64,000 nt of DNA, taken from Rhizobium sp. AAP43 (GTDB lineage: Bacteria; Pseudomonadota; Alphaproteobacteria; Rhizobiales; Rhizobiaceae). Positions within the stretch are counted from its first letter, which is position 1. Each line of letters starts with the position of its first letter. The position numbers and the translations under genes were made by a program. The stretch spans positions 1 to 64,000 of the forward strand of contig NZ_LJHS01000066.1 in NCBI RefSeq assembly GCF_001296045.1. The letters are read 5' to 3'. Below the pieces are notes generated by a model. That model was given only the letters and a program-made list of their open reading frames with translations. It was not told where the DNA came from and searched no databases. Positions 49,402 to 57,388 of this stretch are shown here, in pieces.

Positions 49402-50646
49402 TCAGTCGTTTTCGCCAGACGCGTCATGCAGAGGCGAAGCGGCATCCGCCCCTTGCATCGAGGGCATGACAGCCTGGAAGTCTGTCTTGTCGGCCATGTT
49501 GATATCGCTTCGACGGCGCGTCATGCGCCATGCCGCATAACCGGCATAGAGGGCAAAGGCTGTGCCGAGGAACCAGATCAGACCATTCGGGCCGAAGGCC
49601 TGCATGAGAGAGCCCGCCATGATCGGGCCGGTGACGGTCCCAAGGCCATAAAGGATCATGATTGCGCTCGACAGCGTGACATATTCATGCGGCTCGGCGA
49701 GATCGTTGGCATGGGCGACATTGAGCGAATAGACAGGATAGAGCACGGCGCCGACGAAGAAGCCGGCAATGTAGATCGCGGTCGGCTGGTCGCTGTCGAA
49801 AGACATCATCGCAAGGCAGGCGCAGACACCGAAAAGACCGGCGCCAATCATGACCTTACGGCGGTCCATGCGATCGGAGAGCCTGCCGATCGGAACCTGC
49901 GAGATGGCACCACCGGCCAGGAAGGCGGCGAGCAGCGTCGCACCTTGCGCCGTATTCATGCCGATGTTCTGGGAGTAAACGCCGCCGAGACTGCCCCAGG
50001 TGCCGGACAGGGCGCCCGAAAGCAGCGAGCCGAAAAACGCGATCGGCGAGCGGCGCAGCAGCCGCTTGAGATCAAAGCGCGCCTCGGCGATCGGGGAGGG
50101 CGACTGCGCCGTCGACAGAGCGACGGGCAGCAAGGCCACAGAGAAGATCAGCGCGCAGATGATGAAGAGCTCCGGCCCGTTCACGTCGCCGAGCGGCACG
50201 ATATACTGGCCGCCGATCGAGCCGACGAGGCAGGTGACCATGTAGACGGAAAACAGGGCGCCCCGATTTTCGTTTGTCACCCGCTCGTTCAGCCAGCTCT
50301 CGATCAGGAGATAGGCACCGGCGATGGCAAAGCCGGAAAGGCCGCGGAAAATCATCCAGGCCCACCATTCGACCACAAGCGAGCACAGCAGGATCGACAC
50401 CGTGAGCAAGGTGACGAGTGCGCCGAAGACCCGCACATGACCAACGCGGCGCACGAAGATCGGCGTGACAATGCAGGACAGGGTGAAGCCGAAGGTATAG
50501 CCCGTGGCGATCACCGAGATGATCAGGGTCGACCAGCCTTCCGCCAGCGAGCGGATCGGCAGCATGTAGCCCATCAGCCCGAAGCCCGCCATCATCAGCA
50601 GTGTGGAGAGCATCAGGGTTGCGATGGATGCGAGGCTGGATATCAT
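49402..50646 (-). CDS. MFS transporter (YcaD-like)
   Basis: The 414-residue protein has 12 helices. Typical of the YcaD-like subfamily are YMLPIRSLAEGWSTLIISVI, AGAYLLIESWLNERVTNENRG and VYMVTCLVGSIGGQYIVPLG. The substrate is unknown. Upstream lies a divergent winged-helix regulator gene with an inverted repeat between them, so the regulator may control this transporter. Confidence 0.85.
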   Translation of the reverse strand: MISSLASIATLMLSTLLMMAGFGLMGYMLPIRSLAEGWSTLIISVIATGYTFGFTLSCIVTPIFVRRVGHVRVFGALVTLLTVSILLCSLVVEWWAWMIFRGLSGFAIAGAYLLIESWLNERVTNENRGALFSVYMVTCLVGSIGGQYIVPLGDVNGPELFIICALIFSVALLPVALSTAQSPSPIAEARFDLKRLLRRSPIAFFGSLLSGALSGTWGSLGGVYSQNIGMNTAQGATLLAAFLAGGAISQVPIGRLSDRMDRRKVMIGAGLFGVCACLAMMSFDSDQPTAIYIAGFFVGAVLYPVYSLNVAHANDLAEPHEYVTLSSAIMILYGLGTVTGPIMAGSLMQAFGPNGLIWFLGTAFALYAGYAAWRMTRRRSDINMADKTDFQAVMPSMQGADAASPLHDASGEND

Positions 50647-50719
50647 GCTGTCTCCTCAGGCGGCTTGCCGGAGTTTGCCCGGAAAAACGTCGTCATCAAG
50701 GGTTGGAATACGACCTGCT

Positions 50720-50734
50720 ACGTTAAAATAACGT
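50720..50734. promoter_or_regulatory. Inverted repeat in the MFS/regulator intergenic region
   Basis: ACGTTA-AAA-TAACGT is a perfect 6-base inverted repeat in an AT-rich stretch 74 bases from the MFS start. It could be an operator. Confidence 0.4.
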
Positions 50735-50902
50735 CGGGTACCGGGACTGTGGATTGTTTGCAATAATAATGAATTGAAAAGCTGCAGCAATTTCGTTTAG
50801 GTTGGCAAAGATCACACTCCATCGCCACGGCAAGACGCCATGGTCTTCGCGAAAGGTGCTCATGCTGCTTCGGCCACAGAAGCGAGACCGATATCAATGC
50901 AA

Positions 50903-50921
50903 CCGGCAGGGTGCCTGCCGG
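50903..50921 (+). other. Hairpin in the regulator leader
   Basis: CCGGCAGG-GTG-CCTGCCGG is a perfect 8-base stem, 53 bases before the regulator start. A second GCCGGC-GTTT-GCCGGC palindrome follows at about 50938-50953. The rest of the 327-base gap (50647-50973) shows no gene. Confidence 0.4.
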
Positions 50922-50973
50922 GAAACGCCCGTCCGGTGCCGGCGTTTGCCGGCCTGTGCCTGAGGGGGATCTG

Positions 50974-51870
50974 ATGTCGCTGTCCGTTGCCGAAATTGTC
51001 GATCATCCGCACTACCTTTCAAGCCTGCGGGATTATGCCGCGAGCCTGCGTGGACAGTTCGATATGGCGCCACGGCTGGCGCGCATGCTGGCGTCGCATC
51101 AGCGCTGGCTGCTGAGCCAGGCCGCGCTCGCGCTTGACCTCGAATATGATCCCGGCCAGCCCGGCAGTGGCTTGACCACGACCAATCTGCGCGAAATCGT
51201 GACCACGACTGATGCCGCCAGCCGCAACACGGTTCTGAATTATCTCGATCAGCTGTTGAGCTACAAGTTCGTCCGCATAGCCGGTGATCCTGGTCGTCGA
51301 CCGCGACGCTATGAGGCAACGGAGATCAGCCTCCGTGCCATGTTCCAGTGGCTGATCACCAATCTCAGCCTGCTCGACGAGCTGGATGGGGGCGGCCGCG
51401 CACCGCAGGTCATGGGGAAGCCGGAACTTTTTCGCCTGATCCAGCCGCAAATTGCCCATCGGACATGCCATGATCCAGCCTGGCGAAATCCGCCGGCGCG
51501 CGTGGCACATTTCCTGTGGACCGAGGCTGGCGGTCTGGTGATGGATGAGCTTGTCTGCCGGGCTATGGAGTTCGAGCCATCGATCAGCGGCTATCCGATT
51601 GGTCGTCTGGATGCGCGCAGCCTTGCCGAACAGTTCATGATCTCCCGCACCCACCTCCAGCGCCTGTTGCGCCGAGCCGTCGATATCGGCTGCCTCGATC
51701 TCGCAGAGGAAGGGCGCGCAAACTACGTGCTGAAGCACGAGTTTCTGGTCGAGTACTGCCGCTGGCAGGCAATCAAATTCTCGATCGTCGACTTTGCCTA
51801 TGAGGCGGTGTGCGGCCCCGTCCGGCTCGGCCTGCGCGAGCCACCCAGAAGCGCAAAACGCGAGGCCTGA
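50974..51870 (+). CDS. Winged-helix regulator of unknown target
   Basis: The 298-residue protein appears to have two DNA-binding parts. The first is an N-terminal winged helix with LREIVTTTDAASRNTVLNYL, then KFVRIAGDPGRRPRRYEAT as the wing. The second is a helix-turn-helix near residues 205-235 (DARSLAEQFMISRTHLQRLL). I do not recognise the family. A GGGGGA ribosome site precedes the ATG. It diverges from the MFS gene, which suggests local control. Confidence 0.65.
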   Translation: MSLSVAEIVDHPHYLSSLRDYAASLRGQFDMAPRLARMLASHQRWLLSQAALALDLEYDPGQPGSGLTTTNLREIVTTTDAASRNTVLNYLDQLLSYKFVRIAGDPGRRPRRYEATEISLRAMFQWLITNLSLLDELDGGGRAPQVMGKPELFRLIQPQIAHRTCHDPAWRNPPARVAHFLWTEAGGLVMDELVCRAMEFEPSISGYPIGRLDARSLAEQFMISRTHLQRLLRRAVDIGCLDLAEEGRANYVLKHEFLVEYCRWQAIKFSIVDFAYEAVCGPVRLGLREPPRSAKREA

Positions 51871-51930
51871 CGGTCAGGCCTCTCCGGTCATGCGTCGCCC
51901 GAGCGGGAGCGGAGGCTGAAGTCGATTACG

Positions 51931-52098
51931 TCAAATGTCTTGGAACTCGATCGGCCGCGAAGTTGGTGTCTCGCCACGCTCAAGCGCGACCTGACGGTGC
52001 CGGGCGGCCTGTGAAAGGCCAGCCGAGGCGCTGATCGCGTGCTCGATCTGGCTCATTGCCCGGCGAAGGCTGCGGACGGGATGGAAGGGGAGTGCCAT
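51931..52098 (-). CDS. Small basic hypothetical protein
   Basis: The 55-residue protein begins ALPFHPVRSLRRAMSQIEHA and ends RPIEFQDI. A strong GAGGAGC ribosome site lies seven bases before the ATG, which is the main reason to call it. Its likely promoter is the AT-rich stretch near 52140-52170. No family is recognised. Confidence 0.5.
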   Translation of the reverse strand: MALPFHPVRSLRRAMSQIEHAISASAGLSQAARHRQVALERGETPTSRPIEFQDI

Positions 52099-52261
52099 GA
52101 TGTGCTCCTCTGCTTTCGGTGCATGGATCGTTCGATGGTGATAAATGTTCACGCATGAACTTTTGATGCAATGCACAATGCGGAAGGGCTGATATGCGCG
52201 GCCCGCAAGTCGGGCTCGGCCGGTCCTCTCCGACGCCGGGAATTCGACGATGATGAGCCCG

Positions 52262-52450
52262 TCAGAGGTGGCGGTCGAGGAAGGGGGAGGCGGGGCGAGC
52301 GATCCGGCCAATATGCGCGGAGCAGCGGGCTGTCAGTTGCTCAGTCGCGGTCATCCCCACGCGATGATAGGGGGCATTGACGCGCCCGGCTTCGCCCGCA
52401 AGACGCAGCGTCTCGAATTTGCAGTGGATGGGGCGGGTGCGAAGGTTCAC
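52262..52450 (-). CDS. Possible small hypothetical protein
   Basis: A 62-residue frame starts at a GTG preceded by AAGGA (start NLRTRPIHCKFETLRLAGEA). The open frame runs further to 52483. Its coding nature is uncertain; the composition resembles neighbouring genes. No family is recognised. Confidence 0.3.
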   Translation of the reverse strand: MNLRTRPIHCKFETLRLAGEAGRVNAPYHRVGMTATEQLTARCSAHIGRIARPASPFLDRHL

Positions 52451-52592
52451 GGCGTCGTTCCTTTTGAGGCGTTCCTCCCACACTCCAGGCCAATATCGCA
52501 GTGCAGCATGGATTCGGCAAGGTGACGGAATGCGCTTCTGCCATGCGGCCGACGCAGGTCTCCCGTCATCTTGCTGTCAAATTGCCTGTTGC

Positions 52593-53507
52593 CTAGGCAG
52601 TTTCACCCAAAAGTCGCCTCGAAAAGGCGCTGATGTCCATCCAAGCAAGCGCCTTGCTGCTCGGGGCGTTCAGCAACTCCTGCGGATGCAGGGTGGCTAT
52701 GGCTGGCGCAACATGGCCGCCAGCGCCGATTTCCCGCCATTTTCCACGCAGGGCATGGATGGTGCCGGTCTCGCCGAAAAAGTAGCGCGCGGCAAAATTG
52801 CCAAGAACAAGGATCTGTTTCGGCTCGCAGAGCGCGATCTGTCTTTCAATGAAGGGTCGGCAGATTGCGATCTCCGGCTGAGACGGCATGCGGTCGCCGG
52901 GCGGACGCCAGGGGATGACGGTGGTGATGTGGACATTGTCGCGCGTCTGGCCAATGGCCAGGAGCATGCGATCGAGCAGCAAGCCGGCACGGCCGGAAAA
53001 GGCAGCCCCCTCCCGGTCGTCATCTGCGCTTGGCATCGAGCCGATGATCATGATGCCGGACTGGCCGCCTCCGGCAACGGTGATCGTCGAGCGGGCCGAG
53101 GTCTTCAGGTTGCAACTGGCAAAGCTCTCGATTGCGATCTTCAATTCGGCCAGAGAACGTGCGCTTTCGGCCGCAAATCGGGCTTCAGCGACCGCATTTT
53201 CATCCGGGATGGCGGGCAATGTCGAGCCCTGAGCGGGCTGTGCCCGAGCCGGCTGGCGATCCGGCTGCGACGGGTTGCGCTCAGCCTGGCCTGTGATGGC
53301 TGCTCTGGACGGCGCCTGTCCCGATGCGGGCGAGGGGCCTCCTGTGACTGCCGGGGCGCGGTTGACCTGCCGTGCCGACTTCTCGGCGGCAAAGGCGGCA
53401 ATCCGGTCGATCGGATCGTCTTCCAGCAGCCATTCGACGCCCGCATCTGCGTGAAAATGCAGAAGCGCTGCCAGTTCGGCGGGCGTCATGTCTCGGGCCT
53501 GGATCAT
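52593..53507 (-). CDS. Uracil-DNA glycosylase, family 4/5-like
   Basis: The 304-residue protein has a C-terminal glycosylase domain. The substrate loop is IMIIGSMPSADDDREGAAFS and the second motif is TLHPQELL. It is preceded by a disordered Pro/Gln-rich linker (about residues 45-105). Family 4 enzymes usually hold a 4Fe-4S cluster; here the cysteines are in SFASCNLKT, AICRPF and ALCEPK, so a full four-cysteine set is not evident. It removes uracil from DNA. Orthologues in Rhizobiales often lie near the ETF-ubiquinone oxidoreductase gene. Confidence 0.8.
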   Translation of the reverse strand: MIQARDMTPAELAALLHFHADAGVEWLLEDDPIDRIAAFAAEKSARQVNRAPAVTGGPSPASGQAPSRAAITGQAERNPSQPDRQPARAQPAQGSTLPAIPDENAVAEARFAAESARSLAELKIAIESFASCNLKTSARSTITVAGGGQSGIMIIGSMPSADDDREGAAFSGRAGLLLDRMLLAIGQTRDNVHITTVIPWRPPGDRMPSQPEIAICRPFIERQIALCEPKQILVLGNFAARYFFGETGTIHALRGKWREIGAGGHVAPAIATLHPQELLNAPSSKALAWMDISAFSRRLLGETA

Positions 53508-53568
53508 GCGCCTGTTCTAAAACCAACCGCCACTGCAAGGCAAATGGAAAGCGACGGCTGGCCTGTGC

Positions 53569-54861
53569 TCAGGCCACCCACTGGGCGATGTCGTCACGTT
53601 CACCAATCAGGGCGAGACCATGAGCGATCGAGACGAGCTCGCCGCCGGTCTCGATCCGGTCCTCGGCAAAGCGACGTCGGAAAATGTCGCGCACGGCCGG
53701 TACGAAAGACGTGCCGCCGGTGAGGAAGACTTTGTCGATGCTGCCGGCTTCCGTGTTGGTCGAGGTCAGGACCTGGTCAAGTGCCTCTTCCATTCTGGCA
53801 ATGTCGTCTGCGATCCAGCTTTCGAAGGCAGCCCGCGTCACGCGCTTTTCACCGGCCTTGCCGAGTGGGGCAAAGCGGAATTCGGCTTCTTCGGCGGAGG
53901 ACAATGCCATCTTGGCGGCCGAGACGGCCTGGTAGAGCGGATAACCCTCGTCGTGGTCGATCAGGTCGATGAACAGCTCGAGCTTTTCCGGCTCCATGGC
54001 CTGACGCACAAGCGACTTAAGGTCGGCAAATTCTTTCATCGTCTTGAAGACGGACAACTGGTTCCAGCGAGAGAAGGCGAGGAAGTAGTTGCTCGGTACG
54101 TCAAGAAGCTTGCCGAAGCTCTTGAACTGGCTGCCCTTGCCGATCTCGGGGGCGACCAGTTGATCAATGATGCGTGCATCGAACTGGTCACCGGCAATGC
54201 CGACGCCCGATTGACCGATCGGGGTTGCCTTAAGCTTGCCGCCTTCGGTTTCGAACCGGATCAGCGAAAAGTCGGTCGTGCCGCCGCCGAAGTCGGCAAC
54301 GAGCACGGTCGCATCCTGCTTCAGCGTGCGGGCAAAGTAGAAGGCAGCAGCCACCGGCTCATAGACATAGTGGATCTCTGGAAAACCAAGCCGCGTCAGC
54401 GCTTCGTTGTAGCGTGTGGTGGCGAGCGCCGGATCGGCGCTGGCACCGGCGAAATGCACCGGTCTGCCGACAACCAGACGCTTCGCATCCCCCGGCCAGC
54501 CATCTGCGGCATAGGCTTCGAGGCGCTTGAGGAAGACTTCCATGAGATCCTCGAACTGGAAGCGCCGGGCATGCACCAGCGTTCCCTGGAACAGGGCCGA
54601 GGCGGCAAAGGTCTTGATCGACTGCAGGAAGCGACATTCGCCGGGATTGTCGATGAAGGTCCGGATGGCGGCCTGGCCTGCCTCGACCTTAAGGACGCCG
54701 GCACCAAGCTGTGCGTCCTTCATGAAGGAAAGCGCTGTGCGCATGCTATCCGTTGTGCCCGCCGACGAGGTGTAGGAAACCGAACGCGTTTCATCCTGTT
54801 CGCTGGTTACCGACATCACGGTGTTGGTTGTGCCGAAATCCAGTCCGAGCGCCTGTGCCAT
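53569..54861 (-). CDS. yegD: Hsp70-family protein, YegD-like
   Basis: The 430-residue protein has the actin-like ATPase of Hsp70 (LGLDFGTTNTVMSV, VADFGGGTTDFSLIRFE, VFLTGGTSFVPAV) but lacks the long substrate-binding domain, as in E. coli YegD. A YegD-typical insert YPLYQAVSAAKMALSSAEEA is present. The role is unclear; a chaperone-like function is assumed. The long open frame extends upstream, but the ATG at 54861 begins the conserved MAQALGLDFG. Confidence 0.88.
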   Translation of the reverse strand: MAQALGLDFGTTNTVMSVTSEQDETRSVSYTSSAGTTDSMRTALSFMKDAQLGAGVLKVEAGQAAIRTFIDNPGECRFLQSIKTFAASALFQGTLVHARRFQFEDLMEVFLKRLEAYAADGWPGDAKRLVVGRPVHFAGASADPALATTRYNEALTRLGFPEIHYVYEPVAAAFYFARTLKQDATVLVADFGGGTTDFSLIRFETEGGKLKATPIGQSGVGIAGDQFDARIIDQLVAPEIGKGSQFKSFGKLLDVPSNYFLAFSRWNQLSVFKTMKEFADLKSLVRQAMEPEKLELFIDLIDHDEGYPLYQAVSAAKMALSSAEEAEFRFAPLGKAGEKRVTRAAFESWIADDIARMEEALDQVLTSTNTEAGSIDKVFLTGGTSFVPAVRDIFRRRFAEDRIETGGELVSIAHGLALIGERDDIAQWVA

Positions 54862-55011
54862 GGCCGTCGCTTTCTGTCGTCTGACGATGTGAGGTGGGCC
54901 GGACGAACCGGCAGAACCGCCGGTCAGGGCCGGCCTTCGAAGAGGGCGCCTGATGCCACAGGGGATCGCGAAGGGCAAGCCTTGGCGGAAGGAATGGCGG
55001 CGACCGCAGAC

Positions 55012-55042
55012 AAAAACAGGGCCCGCATTCCGGCGGGCCCTG
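55012..55042 (-). terminator. Terminator after the acidic disordered protein gene
   Basis: On the minus strand, a perfect 10-base stem CAGGGCCCGC/GCGGGCCCTG with a 6-base loop is followed by TTTTT, 28 bases after the stop at 55070. Confidence 0.85.
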
Positions 55043-55069
55043 ATGATTGCGCGCATGAAAACGGCTGGC

Positions 55070-56002
55070 TCAGACCTGGCGATAGGCCTTAACCGCGCGC
55101 TCCACAGCGGCGCCTGTCGTCTCGGCCGAGCGCTCAGGGGCATTGGCCAGCAGACGGGAAGATTGCTGATCGTCCGGTTTCGCCAGATCATCGAGAAGGC
55201 CGGAAACGAGCCGCGACTGGAGCGCATCGACGGCCCGGTCGCGGCCGCGATTCTGTTCGATGGCCACGAGCGATTGCAGCTGTTCGCGAAGCTGTGCCGA
55301 GGCGTCGTTGCGTTGCGCTCCGCCAGTATAGGCTGCCAGAGCCGCCGCTTCGATCGCTTCGACCGCGGCGCGCCTACGGGACGGCTGCAGTTCGGTTTGG
55401 GCATCCGCGACCGGCCTGTCGCCGGTGGTCGGCGAGGGGATGACGACAGGTTCGGGCGACGAGGCTTCGGTTTCCGGAGGTCCATCGGAGGCGACGGGGT
55501 CTGCTGCCGGCTCATCCGGTGGGGTGTCAGCCTCGTCGACGGCCACGTCATCCGAAGCCGCATTCGCGTCGATCGATGCGTCCGCAGCGCGATCCTCGCC
55601 AGGGGCGGGGGCAGGGGCGGGCTCCTCGGCAACCGACGCGTCGGCGCTGGTGTCTTCTGCCGGTGAATCGTCCGGCACCACTTCAGCTTCCACCGGCGCT
55701 GCTTCATCATCTACCGGTGCGGCATCAGGCTCTCCGGGTGCCGGCTCTTCAGAAGCAGTGGTCGCCTCGGGTTCAGTTGGAATTGCTGCTTCGGCCCCGC
55801 CGTCCTCGGCGACAGGCGGCTGATAGGTGCCGTCGTCGATGTCGCTCGGGTCCGTATTTGGGCTGGAGTCTGAAGATGGCTCCGCCACCGGCTCCGTTGT
55901 TGGCGTCGGTGCTGGCGTGGGATTCGATGGTGGCTTGGTGGATGTGCTGCCGGTGGAGCTCGTCGTGTCGCGCGGCTGACCGGTAAGAATCGGGAGAAGC
56001 AT
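55070..56002 (-). CDS. Acidic, intrinsically disordered protein with helical C-terminus
   Basis: The 310-residue protein is mostly disordered. Residues about 10-200 are rich in Pro, Glu, Asp, Ala and Thr with EPAPAPAPGEDRA-like repeats. The last 100 residues form predicted helices (AAVEAIEAAALAAYTGG, ASAQLREQLQSLVAIEQNRG). No signal peptide or membrane segment is obvious beyond the short hydrophobic LLPILTG start. It has a strong terminator, so it is a real transcription unit. I do not recognise the family. Confidence 0.6.
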   Translation of the reverse strand: MLLPILTGQPRDTTSSTGSTSTKPPSNPTPAPTPTTEPVAEPSSDSSPNTDPSDIDDGTYQPPVAEDGGAEAAIPTEPEATTASEEPAPGEPDAAPVDDEAAPVEAEVVPDDSPAEDTSADASVAEEPAPAPAPGEDRAADASIDANAASDDVAVDEADTPPDEPAADPVASDGPPETEASSPEPVVIPSPTTGDRPVADAQTELQPSRRRAAVEAIEAAALAAYTGGAQRNDASAQLREQLQSLVAIEQNRGRDRAVDALQSRLVSGLLDDLAKPDDQQSSRLLANAPERSAETTGAAVERAVKAYRQV

Positions 56003-56118
56003 CAATCGTAGGTCCAAAAATTAGCATTGGCTTGTGGACATACGCGGAAATTCTTGAGGTACTGTCAGTTTCGATTGCGGGCTTTAAATCAATATCCACA
56101 CAAATATTAGGGGTTTCC

Positions 56119-56376
56119 CTACATCTCGTCATAGGCATGGGCGAGCAGGGTGCGGGACGCCTTTCCCAGATGCGCCTCTTCCGTGGTCGCAATCATCGGC
56201 AGCAGATGGCCGATAATCCTACCCTGGACAAACAGGCGGGGCATGAAGATCAGGGGGCGTGATGCGCGCAATGACGCAATCCCGGTCTCATCGCCAGGAT
56301 CATCGAGGGGTGACGCGTCGAAAAGTGACGGAAACCGGTCATCATGTCCGGCGGGGAGCATATCAAATACCTTCAT
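56119..56376 (-). CDS. Possible small hypothetical protein
   Basis: The 85-residue frame starts with an ATG at 56376 (MKVFDMLPAGHDDRFPSLFD) and ends LAHAYDEM. There is no good ribosome site. The flanking sequence is AT-rich (56003-56118 and 56377-56521), which makes it stand out as a possible coding block. No family is recognised. Confidence 0.35.
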   Translation of the reverse strand: MKVFDMLPAGHDDRFPSLFDASPLDDPGDETGIASLRASRPLIFMPRLFVQGRIIGHLLPMIATTEEAHLGKASRTLLAHAYDEM

Positions 56377-56521
56377 GGCAAGGAGTGCGAAGGCATGATT
56401 ACGCCCCCTGTCCTTGCCATGTCGTTGATACGGTCACTACAAATTTAGTGATAACTAAATAAACGATCTCGAATTGGATGGTTGCCGAGGCGGCTAACTG
56501 CCGCCTGGCGCCGAGCCGCCT

Positions 56522-57307
56522 TCAGATCGACTTGGCCGCGCCGCCATCCACCCTGAGCATGGTGCCGCTGATGTAACTTGCCGGAACCGAGCACAGGAAC
56601 GCGGCGGCCGCGCCGAATTCCTCGACCTTGCCAAGACGGCCGGCCGGAATCGACTTGATCGAATTGGCGCGCACGTCCTCGACCGACGTGCCCTGGCGCT
56701 TTGCGTTGGCCCCGTCGAGTTCGTCGATGCGGTCGGTATGGATGCGGCCGGGCAAGATCATATTGGCGGTGACGCCGTAGGACGCGACCTCGCTCGACAG
56801 TGTCTTGTTCCAGCCGACAAGCGCGCCACGCAGCGTGTTGGAGAGCGCGAGGTTGCCGATCGGTTCGAAGACGCCGGAGGAGGCGACGGTCAGAATGCGG
56901 CCAAAACCCTGGGTTTTCATCAGGGGCACAAGCGCATTGGTCAGGGTGATCACGCGAACGACCATGGACTGGAAGAAGGTGTAGAGCTTTTCCGCATCCA
57001 TGTCCTCGACGGTGCCTGGCACCGGTCCGCCGGTGTTGTTCACGAGGATGTCGATACCGCCCAGCGTATGGTGCACGGCTGCCAGCATCTGGTCGACGAA
57101 ATGGGCATCGGCGAGATCGGCAACAACATAGTCTGCCTTGCCGCCTGAGGCCCGGATCTCTTCGACATTGATTTTCAGTTTCGCTTCAGTCCGCCCGCAG
57201 ATCAGCACATGCACGCCTTCTGCTGCAAGCGCCTTGGCGATGCCGAGGCCGAGGCCGCGCGAGGCAGCGAGCACGAGCGCGCGTTTTCCGGAGATGCCGA
57301 GATCCAT
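56522..57307 (-). CDS. SDR-family protein with degenerate catalytic site
   Basis: The 261-residue protein has the Rossmann glycine motif ASRGLGLGIAKAL and NNTGGP in place of NNAG, so it should bind NAD(P). The usual Tyr-x-x-x-Lys is replaced: the aligned stretch is LSNTLRGALVGWNKTL, with Ser and Arg in those places. The C-terminal GTMLRVDGGAAKSI is normal. It belongs to the atypical 3-oxoacyl-ACP-reductase-like SDR group that lacks the tetrad. Substrate unknown; it may be a non-catalytic or special reductase. Confidence 0.85.
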   Translation of the reverse strand: MDLGISGKRALVLAASRGLGLGIAKALAAEGVHVLICGRTEAKLKINVEEIRASGGKADYVVADLADAHFVDQMLAAVHHTLGGIDILVNNTGGPVPGTVEDMDAEKLYTFFQSMVVRVITLTNALVPLMKTQGFGRILTVASSGVFEPIGNLALSNTLRGALVGWNKTLSSEVASYGVTANMILPGRIHTDRIDELDGANAKRQGTSVEDVRANSIKSIPAGRLGKVEEFGAAAAFLCSVPASYISGTMLRVDGGAAKSI

Positions 57308-57388
57308 GGGGTTACGTCCTTCCTGATGAAATAAGTATCAGGCGAAACTAGCAAGGAGCGGCGCGGCGGGGAAGGGGCAAAGGCAAGC

